This document shows, in pieces, positions 49,955-62,680 of a DNA stretch of 64,000 bases (positions are counted from its first letter, which is position 1; every line of letters starts with the position of its first letter). The DNA is taken from the NCBI RefSeq assembly GCF_001661265.1, contig NW_017567009.1, forward strand, positions 173,666 through 237,665. Reading direction: 5' to 3'. Below the pieces are notes generated by a model that was given only the letters and a program-made list of their open reading frames with translations, was not told the DNA's origin and ran no database searches. The stretch comes from Saitoella complicata NRRL Y-17804. Lineage: Eukaryota > Ascomycota > Saitoellomycetes > Saitoellales > Saitoellaceae. The position numbers and the translations under genes are program-made.

Positions 49955-51031
49955 TTAGAGGAGCGTCTCGCCGAGAGCGCAGCGAGCCAAGGACAAACCA
50001 GCATGAACAGTAGCCTGGACCTCCTGCTCACTCGCACCAAGGACAGGGTTGACCTCCATCAAATCCATCGCAACAAGCTTTCCAGTCTCATGGAGCGCCT
50101 CACAGATATACATCCCCTCACGCCACGTCAACCCCCCACGAACAGGGGTTCCAGTAGCAGGCGCAACAGCAGGATCCATCGCATCAACATCGAAACTCAA
50201 ATGAATCGGGCGTTGCAAGCCGGGGTTAATCCTCTCCAACGCCATCTCGACAACACGACCGATTCCGTATTTGTCGACGTGGTGCATGGTGTACGCACAC
50301 ACATTGTTCTCACGCAAAATCTGCTTCTCGACGGGGTCGAGGTCGCGGAGGCCGATGTATGCGATGCGCTCGAAGGGAAGGCATTTGGGGACCCAGGAGA
50401 AGACGTCAGGACAGGGCTCTGCGGCACCGGTGACGAAGGAAAGGGGGCAGCCGTGGATGTTGCCGGAGGGGGTGGAGTGGGGGGTGTTGATGTCCTGAAC
50501 CACCAGTATCAGTCAGCATACATCCCAGGAAAAGGGGGGTTAGGAAGAGACGTACCGCATGAGCGTCGACCCAGACGAGACAAGCGTCAGGGTAAGCGGC
50601 CATGACACCAGAGACAGTACCAATAGCCAAAGAGTGGTCACCACCAACAGTCAAAGGGAACTCCCCCCTCTTACAGTGCTTCTCGACAACACCAGAAACA
50701 GCCTTCGTGACAGCCGAGACATAGCGCGGATTCTTCAATCTCCCGACATCAGGGTCCTCATTCGCAGCAGGCTTGAGCTGCTCGAATTGCTGGTGGCCCT
50801 CGAAGGTGACGTCCCATCCGAGCTGTACGCTTCAACGTTAGTATTCGACGGCATATATGCGTGCAACACCGGGGGAAAGCGCACCTCCTTGACCTGGTCG
50901 ATAAGACCGGCGTTGATCATGTGCTCGGGACCAAAGTCGACACCACCGCGAGCTTGTCCTCCCGAGAAGGGACATCCAACAATAGCGACACGCTTCTCCT
51001 TCAAGGCAGACTGGGGGTTGCAAGGGAACAT
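49955..51031 (-). CDS. CAR1: Arginase
   Basis: Exons 51031-50885, 50822-50556 and 50494-49955 encode 317 residues; introns are 61-62 nt with GTGCGC and GTACGT donors. The binuclear manganese ligands are visible: GGDHSLAIGTVSG near residue 108, the DAHADINTP motif formed across the second intron near 135-142, and SFDVDAMDPAVAPATGTPV near 240. The start MFPCNPQSALKEKRVAIVGC is the first ATG in frame. Substrate-site TPHSTPSGNIHG follows the DAHAD motif, and the C-terminus is truncated neither in frame nor in length. Arginase hydrolyses arginine to ornithine and urea in the cytosol. Confidence 0.95.
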
Positions 51032-52131
51032 CGTAAACAAAGTCTATAGACCAATTGACCAACACAGAGAAGGTCTAGGGGGTGAATGCTGTTTGCCCTC
51101 CAGTTATGGGACTTCGAGCCTCTTATGGATTTCAGTCGGTCACGGCTGTTTTTCGGCTAGAGACCCGAGCGCGTGTCGAACGCTTGTCGAAGTGCCTCGA
51201 ACCCCTGGGTGCCTGCGTGTGTGCGCGAAAGGCCGTCGGAGATGCCCGGACCTGCATTTATCAGATCAAGGAGATAATCTGTTGACATGGGGGAGGCTGA
51301 CCGTTGCGCTTCCTTACCCGCGCACTTTCCCACGCAGCCCCAAAGTTATGCCGACACCCAGGCTCACCACGCCACTTGACTTTTTTGACCACTCAGGGTC
51401 TCGCAGTCCGGTCCGTTACGTGGGCCCTCTCCCAGCTCCCCTGACGCCAGGTGCCTGCGCGCGAACCAGGCACCGACTCCGAGCACACGCTGCAACACGC
51501 GACAAGTCGTTTACTAAATGCGGCATCCAAACCCAGAAAATCATCGCCTGATGTCAAGGCAACACAAACACCCCCGTTTACGTACGCACGTCAGCCTTTC
51601 GTCATGCATGCGCTTTTGACCAGAAGGGACAGTCCGATCCAAAGTTTGCGTCCCGTCTAAGTGTGTGATCAACTCCATCAACACAGTCTAAGGCAAAGTT
51701 AATCTACTCGTACCCGTGCGATGGCGACGGCCCGTGCGTGAGAGAGATATCGATCTCCTGTGGGTCTCCCCCGAGGGCTTGCTCGGTCCTCCTCAGCCGT
51801 ACGCGTCCTTCCCCGAGAAAGAAGAGTCCGGACCGTGACACCTGTAGCTATTCCCATACACGTGCAGCCTCCCACAAATCCCACCCAAAAAACAAGCTTC
51901 TATTATTAGGATTTTGGTGTACAGCTGGTTGGTTTAGCTGGCGTCTAGAGTTTGCCGCCTCGGGCAAGTTACATATAACGCGCGCTCCAAACACGTAAGC
52001 GGTAAGCGTGCTCTCTCCCAGCTGTGCTCCACCGCACAACCATAAAGATCGTGATCAACCCCGAGAGCCAACACACCTCTCCTCTTCCCTTCCTTCCCGC
52101 TTGATTGTCTTCTGATCACCGATTGAACATC
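51032..52131. promoter_or_regulatory. Divergent intergenic region between arginase and GFA1
   Basis: About 1.1 kb separates the two divergent starts, long enough to include both promoters and 5' UTRs. The GFA1-proximal 200 bp is CT-rich (CTCTCCTCTTCCCTTCCTTC near 52075), a common pattern before strongly expressed fungal genes. No coding ORF is convincing. Confidence 0.5.
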
Positions 52132-54341
<2,210 letters not shown>

Positions 54342-55253
54342 ACGAGCATCTGGACTGTATCATAGTTTCTTCTTTATATCTGGGTTCTTAACGTGTTTTG
54401 GCTTGTATGTTGTTCTATCATTCTAATAATATTCTTCGAAGACAGTTGTCATGCCCCGCTTCTTGTCCAGGGACGTGTAGGCCCGTGACGACCGGCTTCC
54501 GTCCCGCTTCCCAACGTTATGTACAACCCATTTGCAAAGCTTAGCTCGGGAGATGTCGACTCTACCTTTGATCTCTACGTGTATGACGTCGCGATCGCTG
54601 TAAGCGGGCCATGGTCAACAGCAATGGACCGTCGCCACATCGGAAGAAGCGGAGCATAGAATGGGAAAACGCGTTCAAGCTTACAATACTACTAACCCTG
54701 AACGCTCCGTCATCATCCTTGATTATTCTGACTGGTTCGCAGGTCAGGTGCTGCGCCACGCTCTCGCTCTGCACAGCCCACCCCAGGCAAGCAAACTTAA
54801 CCACCTTCACCGCCTCAGCACTCGCCCACTTCACTCGCCAGCCCGCCTGCTCAACCACCTCCACTGTGAGGCTGAACAACCCGTACGAGCCTACCGTGAC
54901 CGCATATACGCAAAAGCGAACCGTGCGACAATAAACTCAATCCGATTACGCATTCTCCTTAGGACATCGACAACTCGCGTGTTGACCCTTTCCGCGTCCC
55001 AGCGGCCTCGCTTCGTGCTCTGACGACGTTCTGAAGCGCGTCAAATCAAGCTCACAACCCCAGCTCACCGCGTATTTCGACACCTTTCGGCTATCTTTTG
55101 ACAAGGAGCTGGATCCTTTATAGGAATCTTTCGTTGCGCGTCATCGTCTACCCAGTTGTTCCCTCGGATCGGTGAACTACAGCGGCCTTACGGGGAGGTC
55201 AGCATCTGAGGTGACACTCGGCATTCTCCCATAACGCAAGTTCTAGTCGTGGT
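54342..55253. other. Intergenic region between GFA1 and the C2H2 gene
   Basis: About 910 bp. The first part is probably the GFA1 3' UTR (AT-rich at 54355-54440). The rest is GC-richer and leads to the zinc-finger gene; no coding gene is supported there. Confidence 0.45.
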
Positions 55254-57149
55254 ATGACATCGACTTCTCCACAATCTTCTCCGGTCAAGTCTTTTTCAAA
55301 CGCTCCGATCCTCCCTCCACCATCGTCACTTACATCTTTATCCGATTCTTACGAAACCCGTGAGAACAACCTCAAACTCCCACCTATCCCGGATTCATTC
55401 AAGACACGACCACTCACCTTGAGCAACATCACGTCGTCTTTTTTGCCACCTAATACTATCGCTGCACCTTCTACTTCATCAAAGGTAGAGCACCCGCAGA
55501 CTTCGCCTGTTCAGAGTCAAGCTTTGATGTACCCTATGTCCTACCAACACGAGGCACCACCTTCCGGAGCCGGTTTCGCAGTCTCCTCCGAGCGTCACTC
55601 TGTTGGTGTGAACCCGCCCAAGGCCGATGAGCAGGGCGGGCAATCTGTCCAAGGCCAGGGTCAAGAACAGCAACCTCAGCAACAACAAGAGCAGACTTCC
55701 GCTGCTCAACAACAACCGCCTCAGCAGCCGGGTACGCCAGTGCAGGCGCAGCCTGTTGCACAACCTGTTCGCATTGCTCATCATGGTCACCAGGGTCAAC
55801 ACGTACCGTGGGGAAGTTCGGCTTACCCGCCACACCAGGCGCACCAGTACGATCCGACGCACCAGCCACAAGCTTCACATGTCCAAGGTCAGTTAGGCCA
55901 GCATCAATACGGTGGTCCTAGAGATTTGTCTCAGCAGCAGACTGCTGTCCCAGCTACTCCGCAGCTGCTTTCTAGTGGTGCAGTGGCCAATCAGTTTGCT
56001 GCTCAGCTCCAGCATCAAGCGCCTGGTCTCCATGCCGCTGCGCTCGCTTCGCCAGGTACACCTGGTACCCCCGGCGTAGGACCCGCGAAGCATACATGCC
56101 CGACATGTAACCAATCCTTCACCCGCCATCACAACCTAAAATCCCACCTCCTCACCCACTCCCAAGAAAAACCGTTCAGGTGCCAAACCTGCGGCCACAC
56201 CTTCCGCCGTCTCCACGACCTCAAGCGTCACAGCAAACTCCACACAGGCGAGAAGCCATACGTCTGTCCGACATGTAACCGTGGGTTCGCGCGTATGGAC
56301 GCGTTGTCCAGACATTTGAAGTCTGGGTCGGGCGAGTGTAATCAGGCTGCTGCGCTCGCGCAAGGTGGTGCGAATCCACAGAGGCATAATAGTATGCCGT
56401 TGCCGGCTACGCATCCTTTGTTGCAGGCTTCGACGAATCATAATCAGACGTATCCGCCTCCGCCTCATGCGGCTGCTTTGGCTGCTGCGGTTGCACAGGC
56501 GGCTACGGGTGCGTCGCCGCCGCCGATGCAGCATGCTCAACCACAGTTGCATGGACACCAGAATTATGCACGTCAGTTCGCCGGTACGGCGGGATTTGGT
56601 CCCTTGGTTGATTCCCCTCGCGCGGTGGATAGTCCGCCTGGGTATCAACGCCAGAGCTCGAATGCATCTGCCAACTACTTCACCACCTCTCAACCCGTCC
56701 CACAACTCGTCGGACAGGAAACGGATTTTAGTGGCGTGGGCGTCGGTGTCGGCGCACATGTCACGCTCGAGAGTCCTGAGGTGGTCGCGTTGAGGGAGAA
56801 GTGTAAGGCGCTTGAGGATCAACTCCGGTATTTCCAGTCTGTGAATCCCAAGGGAGAGGAGCAGGGCCATGAGCAAGGTGGAGAACATGATGGGCATGCG
56901 CATGATCAGGATACGGTCGACGAGACTGATCAGAAAGTCGCGGAGGCGTTGAGTGGGGCTGTTTCTATTGCTGGTGTTAAGCGTGCAAGGTCGCCGGGTG
57001 ATGTTGGGGGTAAGGATGTTCATGAGGGGCATGGTGTTGAGCATCATCAGCACCAACACCAACACCAGCATCAGCACCATAATCATGTTGATGAGCATCA
57101 TGCGGAGGGCGTCGAGGGTGTTCATGATTTGGCGAAGGTTGAGGTATAA
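55254..57149 (+). CDS. C2H2 zinc-finger transcription factor
   Basis: Single exon, 631 residues. A Ser/Pro-rich N-terminus (residues 1-90) and a Gln-rich segment (about 125-250) precede three fingers at about 281-362: HTCPTCNQSFTRHHNLKSH, FRCQTCGHTFRRLHDLKRH and YVCPTCNRGFARMDALSRH. The third ends in SGSGEC, so its last ligand may be Cys (C2HC). TGEKPY linkers join fingers 2 and 3. After the fingers the sequence is Ala/Gln/His-rich with a short coiled coil (EVVALREKCKALEDQLRYF) and a His/Gln tail (HQHQHQHQHQHHNH). The finger order resembles fungal Crz1-related and similar factors, but the target is unknown. Confidence 0.88.
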   Translation: MTSTSPQSSPVKSFSNAPILPPPSSLTSLSDSYETRENNLKLPPIPDSFKTRPLTLSNITSSFLPPNTIAAPSTSSKVEHPQTSPVQSQALMYPMSYQHEAPPSGAGFAVSSERHSVGVNPPKADEQGGQSVQGQGQEQQPQQQQEQTSAAQQQPPQQPGTPVQAQPVAQPVRIAHHGHQGQHVPWGSSAYPPHQAHQYDPTHQPQASHVQGQLGQHQYGGPRDLSQQQTAVPATPQLLSSGAVANQFAAQLQHQAPGLHAAALASPGTPGTPGVGPAKHTCPTCNQSFTRHHNLKSHLLTHSQEKPFRCQTCGHTFRRLHDLKRHSKLHTGEKPYVCPTCNRGFARMDALSRHLKSGSGECNQAAALAQGGANPQRHNSMPLPATHPLLQASTNHNQTYPPPPHAAALAAAVAQAATGASPPPMQHAQPQLHGHQNYARQFAGTAGFGPLVDSPRAVDSPPGYQRQSSNASANYFTTSQPVPQLVGQETDFSGVGVGVGAHVTLESPEVVALREKCKALEDQLRYFQSVNPKGEEQGHEQGGEHDGHAHDQDTVDETDQKVAEALSGAVSIAGVKRARSPGDVGGKDVHEGHGVEHHQHQHQHQHQHHNHVDEHHAEGVEGVHDLAKVEV

Positions 57150-57556
57150 GGGGTTGGGGACCCGGTCGAGGATGAAGGACGACAAAATGGAAATGGGAAC
57201 TTGGGGGTGTCGTGGTGTTTTTGCCGTTTTCTTACGTTTCTTGCGTTTAGCAGAGTCATGACTTTTCGCGTGCGCTTTGTTTTTTGTTCTTGGTTATGGT
57301 TATATGCTTTTTATTTTATCACTATGGGTTGTGTGTGTGGAACATGTTTCTTGCCATATGCGTACGACGTTTGTTTCTCTGCATCTTATACTTGCTATCT
57401 TATCATCTTTGTGCACATAACGTACCGTATCATGTCACAATCATCTTGCTCATCTTGCTACCTTAACATGCCTATGTATATCTTTCTCCATGTATATCGT
57501 ACAACGCCCGGTCTTCTTCAAAGCCAGGCGTAAAGCATGTAATGCATGCTTACGCT
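57150..57556. other. Convergent 3' region
   Basis: About 400 bp, T-rich on the plus strand, between the zinc-finger gene and the small mitochondrial gene. No ORF is supported; it is likely 3' UTR. Confidence 0.4.
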
Positions 57557-57887
57557 TCACGTCTCCTTCCTCCCACCGCTCTCAACGGGCTTCTCAGCGG
57601 TCCTATAAAAATCTCATCAGTCTCTGAACCCAGTGGGCTTCGGAACGTCTTTACCTCGTGACATTCGCCATGCGCTTGCCATCGTGGGTGGAAGGCGAGC
57701 TCATCTGAGCATTGTACTTCGCTTCACACTCCTCGAGGAAAGACTTTGAACGGTTCGGGTCGACGTCATGAGAGGCCGGGTTGGCGTAGAAGGCCTCCCA
57801 GTTGGTGATTGTGGGCATAGTAGCGAACGCGCGAACTCCGACAGCAGCGGGACCCGTGGAGCGGGCGAGGCGAGTAAGTGCGAACAT
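57557..57887 (-). CDS. Small mitochondrial protein of unknown function, 92 aa
   Basis: Exons 57887-57655 and 57602-57557; the 52-nt intron uses GTAAAG and TTATAG. The ATG at 57887 is the first good start. The N-terminus MFALTRLARSTGPAAVGVRA is Arg-rich, hydrophobic and free of acids, as in a mitochondrial presequence, with a probable cleavage near FATMP. The mature part is TITNWEAFYANPASHDVDPN then KSFLEECEAKYNAQMSS, and the spliced end is TAEKPVESGGRKET. I do not recognise a family. The single Cys and small size recall accessory factors of respiratory complexes, but this is a guess. Confidence 0.6.
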
Positions 57888-58453
57888 GGTCGTTAATGGT
57901 TGTTGGGTTGTCAAAGAGGTTAGTTTGAGGGAGAGAGATGGCGGATCCGGGGAACCTTTTCAAGGTTTGAGTGAGTGCGGGGGATTGTCATGTGAATCCT
58001 CATGCTGACGTCAGAGTCGAGTTTCAGTCGCCTCCTTCGAAGAATCTGCAGAGAAGCGAAATCGTAGGGAATCTTCGCATGTTTGGATGTGACTGGATTG
58101 TATGAGGGGTTCGAAGATCGGTCTTGTCCTCTCGATGTGTGGGATCGTGGTCGAGGTCGACATCCTTGAAATAACGACAGACATGGCCAAGTGGAGGAGC
58201 TCAGAATGATCGAAATGTAGAAGAGAAAAGACATCAATTCCATAAAGCTACAGAGAACGTTGATTGTCATGCAACTGTCTTCTCCAACAACAGACCCACA
58301 GCGATGCCAAAAAGTGAAGAAGCAAAAAACGCCATACCATGACCCATTCCATCTAAGATGAAAAAAAGTTGTAAAGATCGTACAAGGGGATATCAGGTAT
58401 AAAGCATCATATCGTCAACTCATCTCCATCAAATGTTCTTTCGTTTTCGTCGT
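57888..58453. other. Intergenic region left of the kinase gene
   Basis: About 570 bp with no supported gene; it holds the promoter of the small mitochondrial gene and the kinase 3' flank. Confidence 0.4.
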
Positions 58454-59719
58454 TTATGGTTCGTTCATCGTAGGTTCGTCTTCGCGAGGGGGGAGGAAAT
58501 TCTGGCGTTCCATGACGTGGTCGACGTCGTCCACCGTGCCGTTGACACCATTGCCAATGTGCTTGGTGGCGGACACAGACGAGCACCTTTGACGCTTCGA
58601 ACGATGCTTCTTCACCGATACAGTCGGAGGACTAACCGACTCGTTCGTCACATGCGAACCCGTATCCTCCCCACTCACCCCAGCTCCAGCGCCCACTCCA
58701 GGACCTCCTCCCACCAGACGTTTCGGAAACAGCGTGATGGGCGGATACACAGGGTACCCAACACCCCCACCACGCGTCCTCCCACAAGCCCTCATGGCCC
58801 CCTTCCTCGCAACCCTTCCCAAAACCTCCTCATCACTCCAACTCAACCTCCCACACCTAACAATCGCATCCCTAAACTCCCTCACCGTCCACCTCCTCTC
58901 GTACTCCGGCTCAAGCACATGATAAAGAATCTCACAAGTCTCGTCCGACAAACACGGTAGCATACTCTGCAAGAACGTGCGGTCATGGAGGTATTGGTGG
59001 TAAGGTGGCTGTGACGGGCACGCGTACGGCCAGGGGTTCCGACCGGTGAGGATGTTGATGAGGATTACGCCGAGGGACCATACGTCGTTTGAGTCGTTGG
59101 GGTAGGGTATGTCACCTCGGACGTTCTCGGGGGACATATAGAACGTCGAGCCGCAGCCGCGATCGGTGCTAACCTCCCTCGTTGTCGCGAGTCCGAAGTC
59201 GGCGATCTTGGCTGTGGCGCCGTTGTCGGTGATCAAAATGTTTTCTGATTTGAGATCACGGTGGTAGATCCCGCGGGTGTGCATGTATTCCACCGCATCC
59301 AACACCTGCAAGAACAACTCTTTCCTCACGTCGTCGGGAGCGGGATATCCCGTCCCCGCCGTCTGCGTAATCGCACGGAATAAATCTCCCTCGGTACACA
59401 TTTCCATCACGGAATACGTAGCGTCCCCTGTCTCCAACACCTCATGCAACTTCACCACATTCGGATGAGCCGAACACCTGGCTTGAAGGGTGAGTTCACG
59501 GACCATGGACGTCTTGGATTGGTAGGGTCCGTTGTTGATGGAGTGTCCAAGGGCTTTGACAGCGAGGAATTCAGAGGTGCTGAGGTCTTGGGCGAGGTAA
59601 ACAGTTCCGTAAGCGCCGATGCCGAGGATATCGAGGATGTCGAGGCGGGAGTCGATGACTCGGTTGATCAGGCTTTCGGGGTTGAATATGTGCATCATGT
59701 TCTGTGCTCGGGTGGACAT
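58454..59719 (-). CDS. Ran1/Pat1-like Ser/Thr protein kinase
   Basis: Single exon, 421 residues from the ATG at 59719 (MSTRAQNMMHIFNPESL); the open frame continues upstream without an ATG. The kinase domain spans about 27-300: LGIGAYGTVYLAQ, the Lys in EFLAVKALG, YHRDLKSENILITDNG, KIADFGLATTREVSTDRGCG, STFYMSPENVRGDIPYPNDS and DVWSLGVILINILTGRNPW. The GCGSTFYMSPE segment and DLATT-type context are typical of the Ran1/Pat1, Vhs1 and Sks1 group in yeasts. The HRDLKxEN Pro is Ser here. A Gly/Ser-rich C-terminal tail includes basic clusters (KKHRSKRQR). The pathway is unknown; fungal relatives control meiosis entry and growth. Confidence 0.9.
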   Translation of the reverse strand: MSTRAQNMMHIFNPESLINRVIDSRLDILDILGIGAYGTVYLAQDLSTSEFLAVKALGHSINNGPYQSKTSMVRELTLQARCSAHPNVVKLHEVLETGDATYSVMEMCTEGDLFRAITQTAGTGYPAPDDVRKELFLQVLDAVEYMHTRGIYHRDLKSENILITDNGATAKIADFGLATTREVSTDRGCGSTFYMSPENVRGDIPYPNDSNDVWSLGVILINILTGRNPWPYACPSQPPYHQYLHDRTFLQSMLPCLSDETCEILYHVLEPEYERRWTVREFRDAIVRCGRLSWSDEEVLGRVARKGAMRACGRTRGGGVGYPVYPPITLFPKRLVGGGPGVGAGAGVSGEDTGSHVTNESVSPPTVSVKKHRSKRQRCSSVSATKHIGNGVNGTVDDVDHVMERQNFLPPREDEPTMNEP

Positions 59720-60891
59720 CACCAAATTGAGAGACAAAGACGGTACTCGAGAGTGTGGTGAAGTCGTAAGAGTCGTGGCCTTTGCTTTTTGATGTCGAGG
59801 ACAGCTGTTGCGGAGTAACGTTTCTTGCTTTTTGTAGCGTAACGGCAACAACGGCTGCAATAACTTTTTGGGCGTCTCACTCTGAAACGTGTCAGCGATG
59901 CCGAACGAACCGATGATGAATCAGTTGCAATTGGCGATGGCACTCGACAATTCAGATGGTGTTGTGGTACTGACGCGTGTGTCAAGCTGTCAAACTCCTT
60001 GCCGTATACTGTTTTTGGCAGGCGAACCGTTGACGTCCGATGTAAGAAGCTGGAAGGTATGTTGCTAAGGTGACCTCAGTGATAGTGATCCGTTGACGTA
60101 CTCAAGCCTGTTCGTGTATCAAGACTATGGGATCCGTCTCAATTATTTCTTTTTTTTGGACGTAAGGTCTGAACTTTGTGGTGGAGAGACAGGATCCCAT
60201 TGAGTCTTTATATCTTGAATGATCATATGAAGGGCCTTACCGGCCCGCCTCCGTACCGTGCGTGACACGCTGTGACCAGCGGCTCAGGGTCCCCGCCTGC
60301 AGCAGAAACTGCCGTACTCTCATATACCAAGGTTAACGTTTTTGTCATGCAATCGTTGAGACTACCAGTTGAAGGGGGTGACCACAAGGTACGTTGTTCC
60401 GAAACACGGGGTGTTCGACCGTCTCGTCCCAATTATGCAGATCATGATCAGCTGCGGGTCAAACTTGAGAGAGTCGTGACAGGGCCCAAACGCTCGATTC
60501 GTAATTCCCATTTCTGATCGAATCAAGGGATTAAGGGTTCGATCACAGAGTACGCTGGGATCGTACCCATCCCGAGAAAACGTGTTTGTCTTTTCAGGAT
60601 GAAATTTAGACCGTTCATCTTCAACCCTTGCAAGCCTCAACTGAGCGGCTGAATGAAGTACTTGATTGCTTGTTATGCCGTGCGGGCATTGGAGGTGCGC
60701 GAGGCTGCATGCTCCAATACATAGGTAAGTATGCGACGCGGATTGGGGCAGGAGGTAAGGTTATCGAGTGGCAATTGGTATGGAGGGATGGGTTATGTCA
60801 AAATGATTTCGGTTTTTTCTTGCTATTAGTTGAAGTTTCTCTGCTGATGGATGTGGGAGGACGACGAGAGGGGAGTGGAGCTGGTTCGGGA

Positions 60892-60923
60892 GGCCTCCGG
60901 CGGCGCACCGGGCCTCTGGCGGC
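60892..60923 (+). repeat. 13-bp imperfect direct duplication in a GC island
   Basis: GGCCTCCGGCGGC at 60892 and GGCCTCTGGCGGC at 60911 differ at one base. They lie in a short GC-rich island. Downstream, GGTTTCAATCCCGCCC at 60961-60976 looks like a polymerase III B-box, but no tRNA fold is found around it. Confidence 0.6.
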
Positions 60924-61164
60924 TTCCCCGGGCCGCTCGCTAGACCCAAGGTCAGTCAGGGGTTTCAATCCCGCCCAGTACGTAGTTCTTTTATGTATGC
61001 ACAAGCACAAGCGTCGTGAGGAAAGGACCCGTGATGGATACACGGGGTGGCCTGGCCATAAGTCTATGGTTGGCACACGTTTCGTTTCTTAGCCACCTAA
61101 CAACTAGTATTTGGGTACCTAGTTAGCCGTGCTGGATCGCCTTAGGGCAATGTTCGGCTTACAA

Positions 61165-61198
61165 TACCACTACCACTACCACTACCACTACCACTACC
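61165..61198 (+). repeat. (TACCAC)n microsatellite
   Basis: Almost six perfect TACCAC units (34 bp). It is a simple sequence repeat, not coding in a supported gene. Confidence 0.9.
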
Positions 61199-61589
61199 TG
61201 CTTTCAACGTTGTAGTCCCGGAAGGAACTCCGTTGCATTGCCGTAGTCCCTTGTCGCAATTTTAAAGAAGTATGAGTTCGACTGGAGCTTCCTTCGAATT
61301 CGCGGCCGGAAAAAGGGTTTCCCCTTGCTGCGCTGGCGTTTTCATTTCATCTGTTAAGTATACCGCCACCGTTGGTCACGCATGTTACACGCATGTTACC
61401 ACAAGGTTCGCATGTGAAGGACCCTGAGGTTGAGAGCATGACAAGGTTGGATAAAAGGTTAAGGCTAACGGTTAATAAACGAAAACGACGCTCGAACACC
61501 ACGAGATCTTGCCCTGTTTAGTAACAGACCGTGACAGACCACGCCTTCATGCCTCAACTCGGCCCTCAAAACTCCGATCCCCACCCATC

Positions 61590-62012
61590 TCATTCACTAG
61601 AAAGTCGAAATAGTGATAACGGATCCCGTACCCGTGATTGATACATGAAGGTGTGTGTTGCTGGGTGGTTGGTCCTGACACACGATGAGTCTGATCGTGT
61701 GCTCGCGAGGAGGAAGGTTGTCGGCGTCCAGGGGTAACGTGGGGACTGGGGTGGTACCGGTGTAGGCATAGCGTGGTGCGTGTTTGACAATCTGCCGGAA
61801 CAAGTTTTGCGATGGCGACAACGGCGAAGGCATTGTATATTGCCTGGCGTCAACTTCAATGCAGAAATACCGGTACCCACGCTCCCAAAACAAGAGGAGG
61901 GAGGAGTATCTGCCGGGATCAGCGTTTCGCCGACAGGTCTCTCGGTTGCGATGATTCCATTTGCTGTTATGTCTTCCTTAATACTAGCGGGTGATACATT
62001 TGTCGTGATCAT
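61590..62012 (-). CDS. Hypothetical ORF, diverged relative of the zinc-cluster ORF at 63185
   Basis: Minus-strand ORF of 140 residues from the ATG at 62012 (MITTNVSPASIKEDITAN). A minus-strand TATA box, GTATAAATAT at 62080-62071, lies about 60 nt upstream, which suits a core promoter. The sequence IQCLRRCRHRKTCSG resembles LQCLRCQRYQRECSG of the ORF at 63185-63694, and VRTNHPATHTF resembles VRTNHPSTHTL there, in the same order. The second half of the Cys pattern is absent, so this copy may be decayed. No further family match is seen. Confidence 0.35.
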   Translation of the reverse strand: MITTNVSPASIKEDITANGIIATERPVGETLIPADTPPSSCFGSVGTGISALKLTPGNIQCLRRCRHRKTCSGRLSNTHHAMPTPVPPQSPRYPWTPTTFLLASTRSDSSCVRTNHPATHTFMYQSRVRDPLSLFRLSSE

Positions 62013-62070
62013 ATCATTCTTTGCAACCAATCAAGCAAGCATTCACAGCTTAAACTCCGGGAACGGAGGC

Positions 62071-62080
62071 ATATTTATAC
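62071..62080 (-). promoter_or_regulatory. TATA box upstream of the ORF at 61590-62012
   Basis: The minus strand reads GTATAAATAT, 60 nt before the ATG at 62012. It is the main sequence evidence that this ORF is transcribed. Confidence 0.45.
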
Positions 62081-62260
62081 AACCCTTCTCTGATCACGTC
62101 GTCTTTCTTTCCCGTTCCCTGCTACTCGTTATTGGCTTTCAACTTGGCACATGCCATACTGACCCGGAAAAGGCGGTTCTGTTTGTGAGGGTGCCTGGAC
62201 CGCGAAATCGGTACTCGGGGCGCGGAGCATTGGGATACGTGTTGAGGCAAGCCCATGCGC

Positions 62261-62351
62261 ATAAGGCGGAGATAAGACAGTAGAAGGGAGAGGGGGTAAT
62301 TGGGGGTCTGAAGAGGTGCTGTGTCTTGGGGATGACTGTTCTGGAGGCCCA
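62261..62351 (+). repeat. Imperfect direct repeat, copy A
   Basis: Starts ATAAGGCGGAGATAAGACAG and shares GGGGGTAATTGGGGGTCTGA, TGTGCT-like and ACTGTTCTG blocks with 62681-62780 in the same orientation, about 420 bp apart. Confidence 0.75.
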
Positions 62352-62680
62352 GTGGGTCTGGAGTTCAGTTTGTAGAGATGCCTGGGGAGCGGGGCACGGA
62401 TTCGAAGAATCTCACGGCCTGCGGCAGGGGAGAAGAGAGGTGGGGATCGACTCAGCCAACGGCATTGCAGCTAAGGTAAAGAAGAATATAATGCAGAATA
62501 TTGCGGCCTGTCACCGCATATCCTGACTTCGTAGACTCCAGCTCAGGTACCCTTTGGCTAGACCCTAGCGCACAGGTCGACGTCCTCGCTCGCCAAGCCT
62601 CCCAGGATAACTTCTGTAGATCTTGGCGTACGCATCAGGATTGAGGTCGTGCTGATCCCTCACACCTTCATGAGTTCCGT

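Larger units (their letters stand above)
59720..61589. other. Gene-poor region right of the kinase gene
   Basis: About 1.9 kb. I see only short unsupported ORFs. It includes a GC-rich island at about 60885-60960 with a 13-bp imperfect duplication (60892-60923), and a TACCAC microsatellite at 61165-61198. Confidence 0.5.

Noticed and set aside
56136-57185. Minus-strand ORF of 349 aa opposite the C2H2 gene
   Set aside because: It lies fully across the zinc-finger coding region and its composition (Arg/Met/Leu repeats) is that of an antisense frame.
60961-60976. B-box-like GGTTTCAATCCCGCCC as part of a tRNA
   Set aside because: No A-box at the right distance and no acceptor-stem pairing; kept only as a weak finding about the GC island.
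61780-62283. Plus-strand ORF of 167 aa with a hydrophobic centre
   Set aside because: It lacks an ATG at its start, overlaps the minus-strand ORF that has a TATA box, and shows no family pattern.
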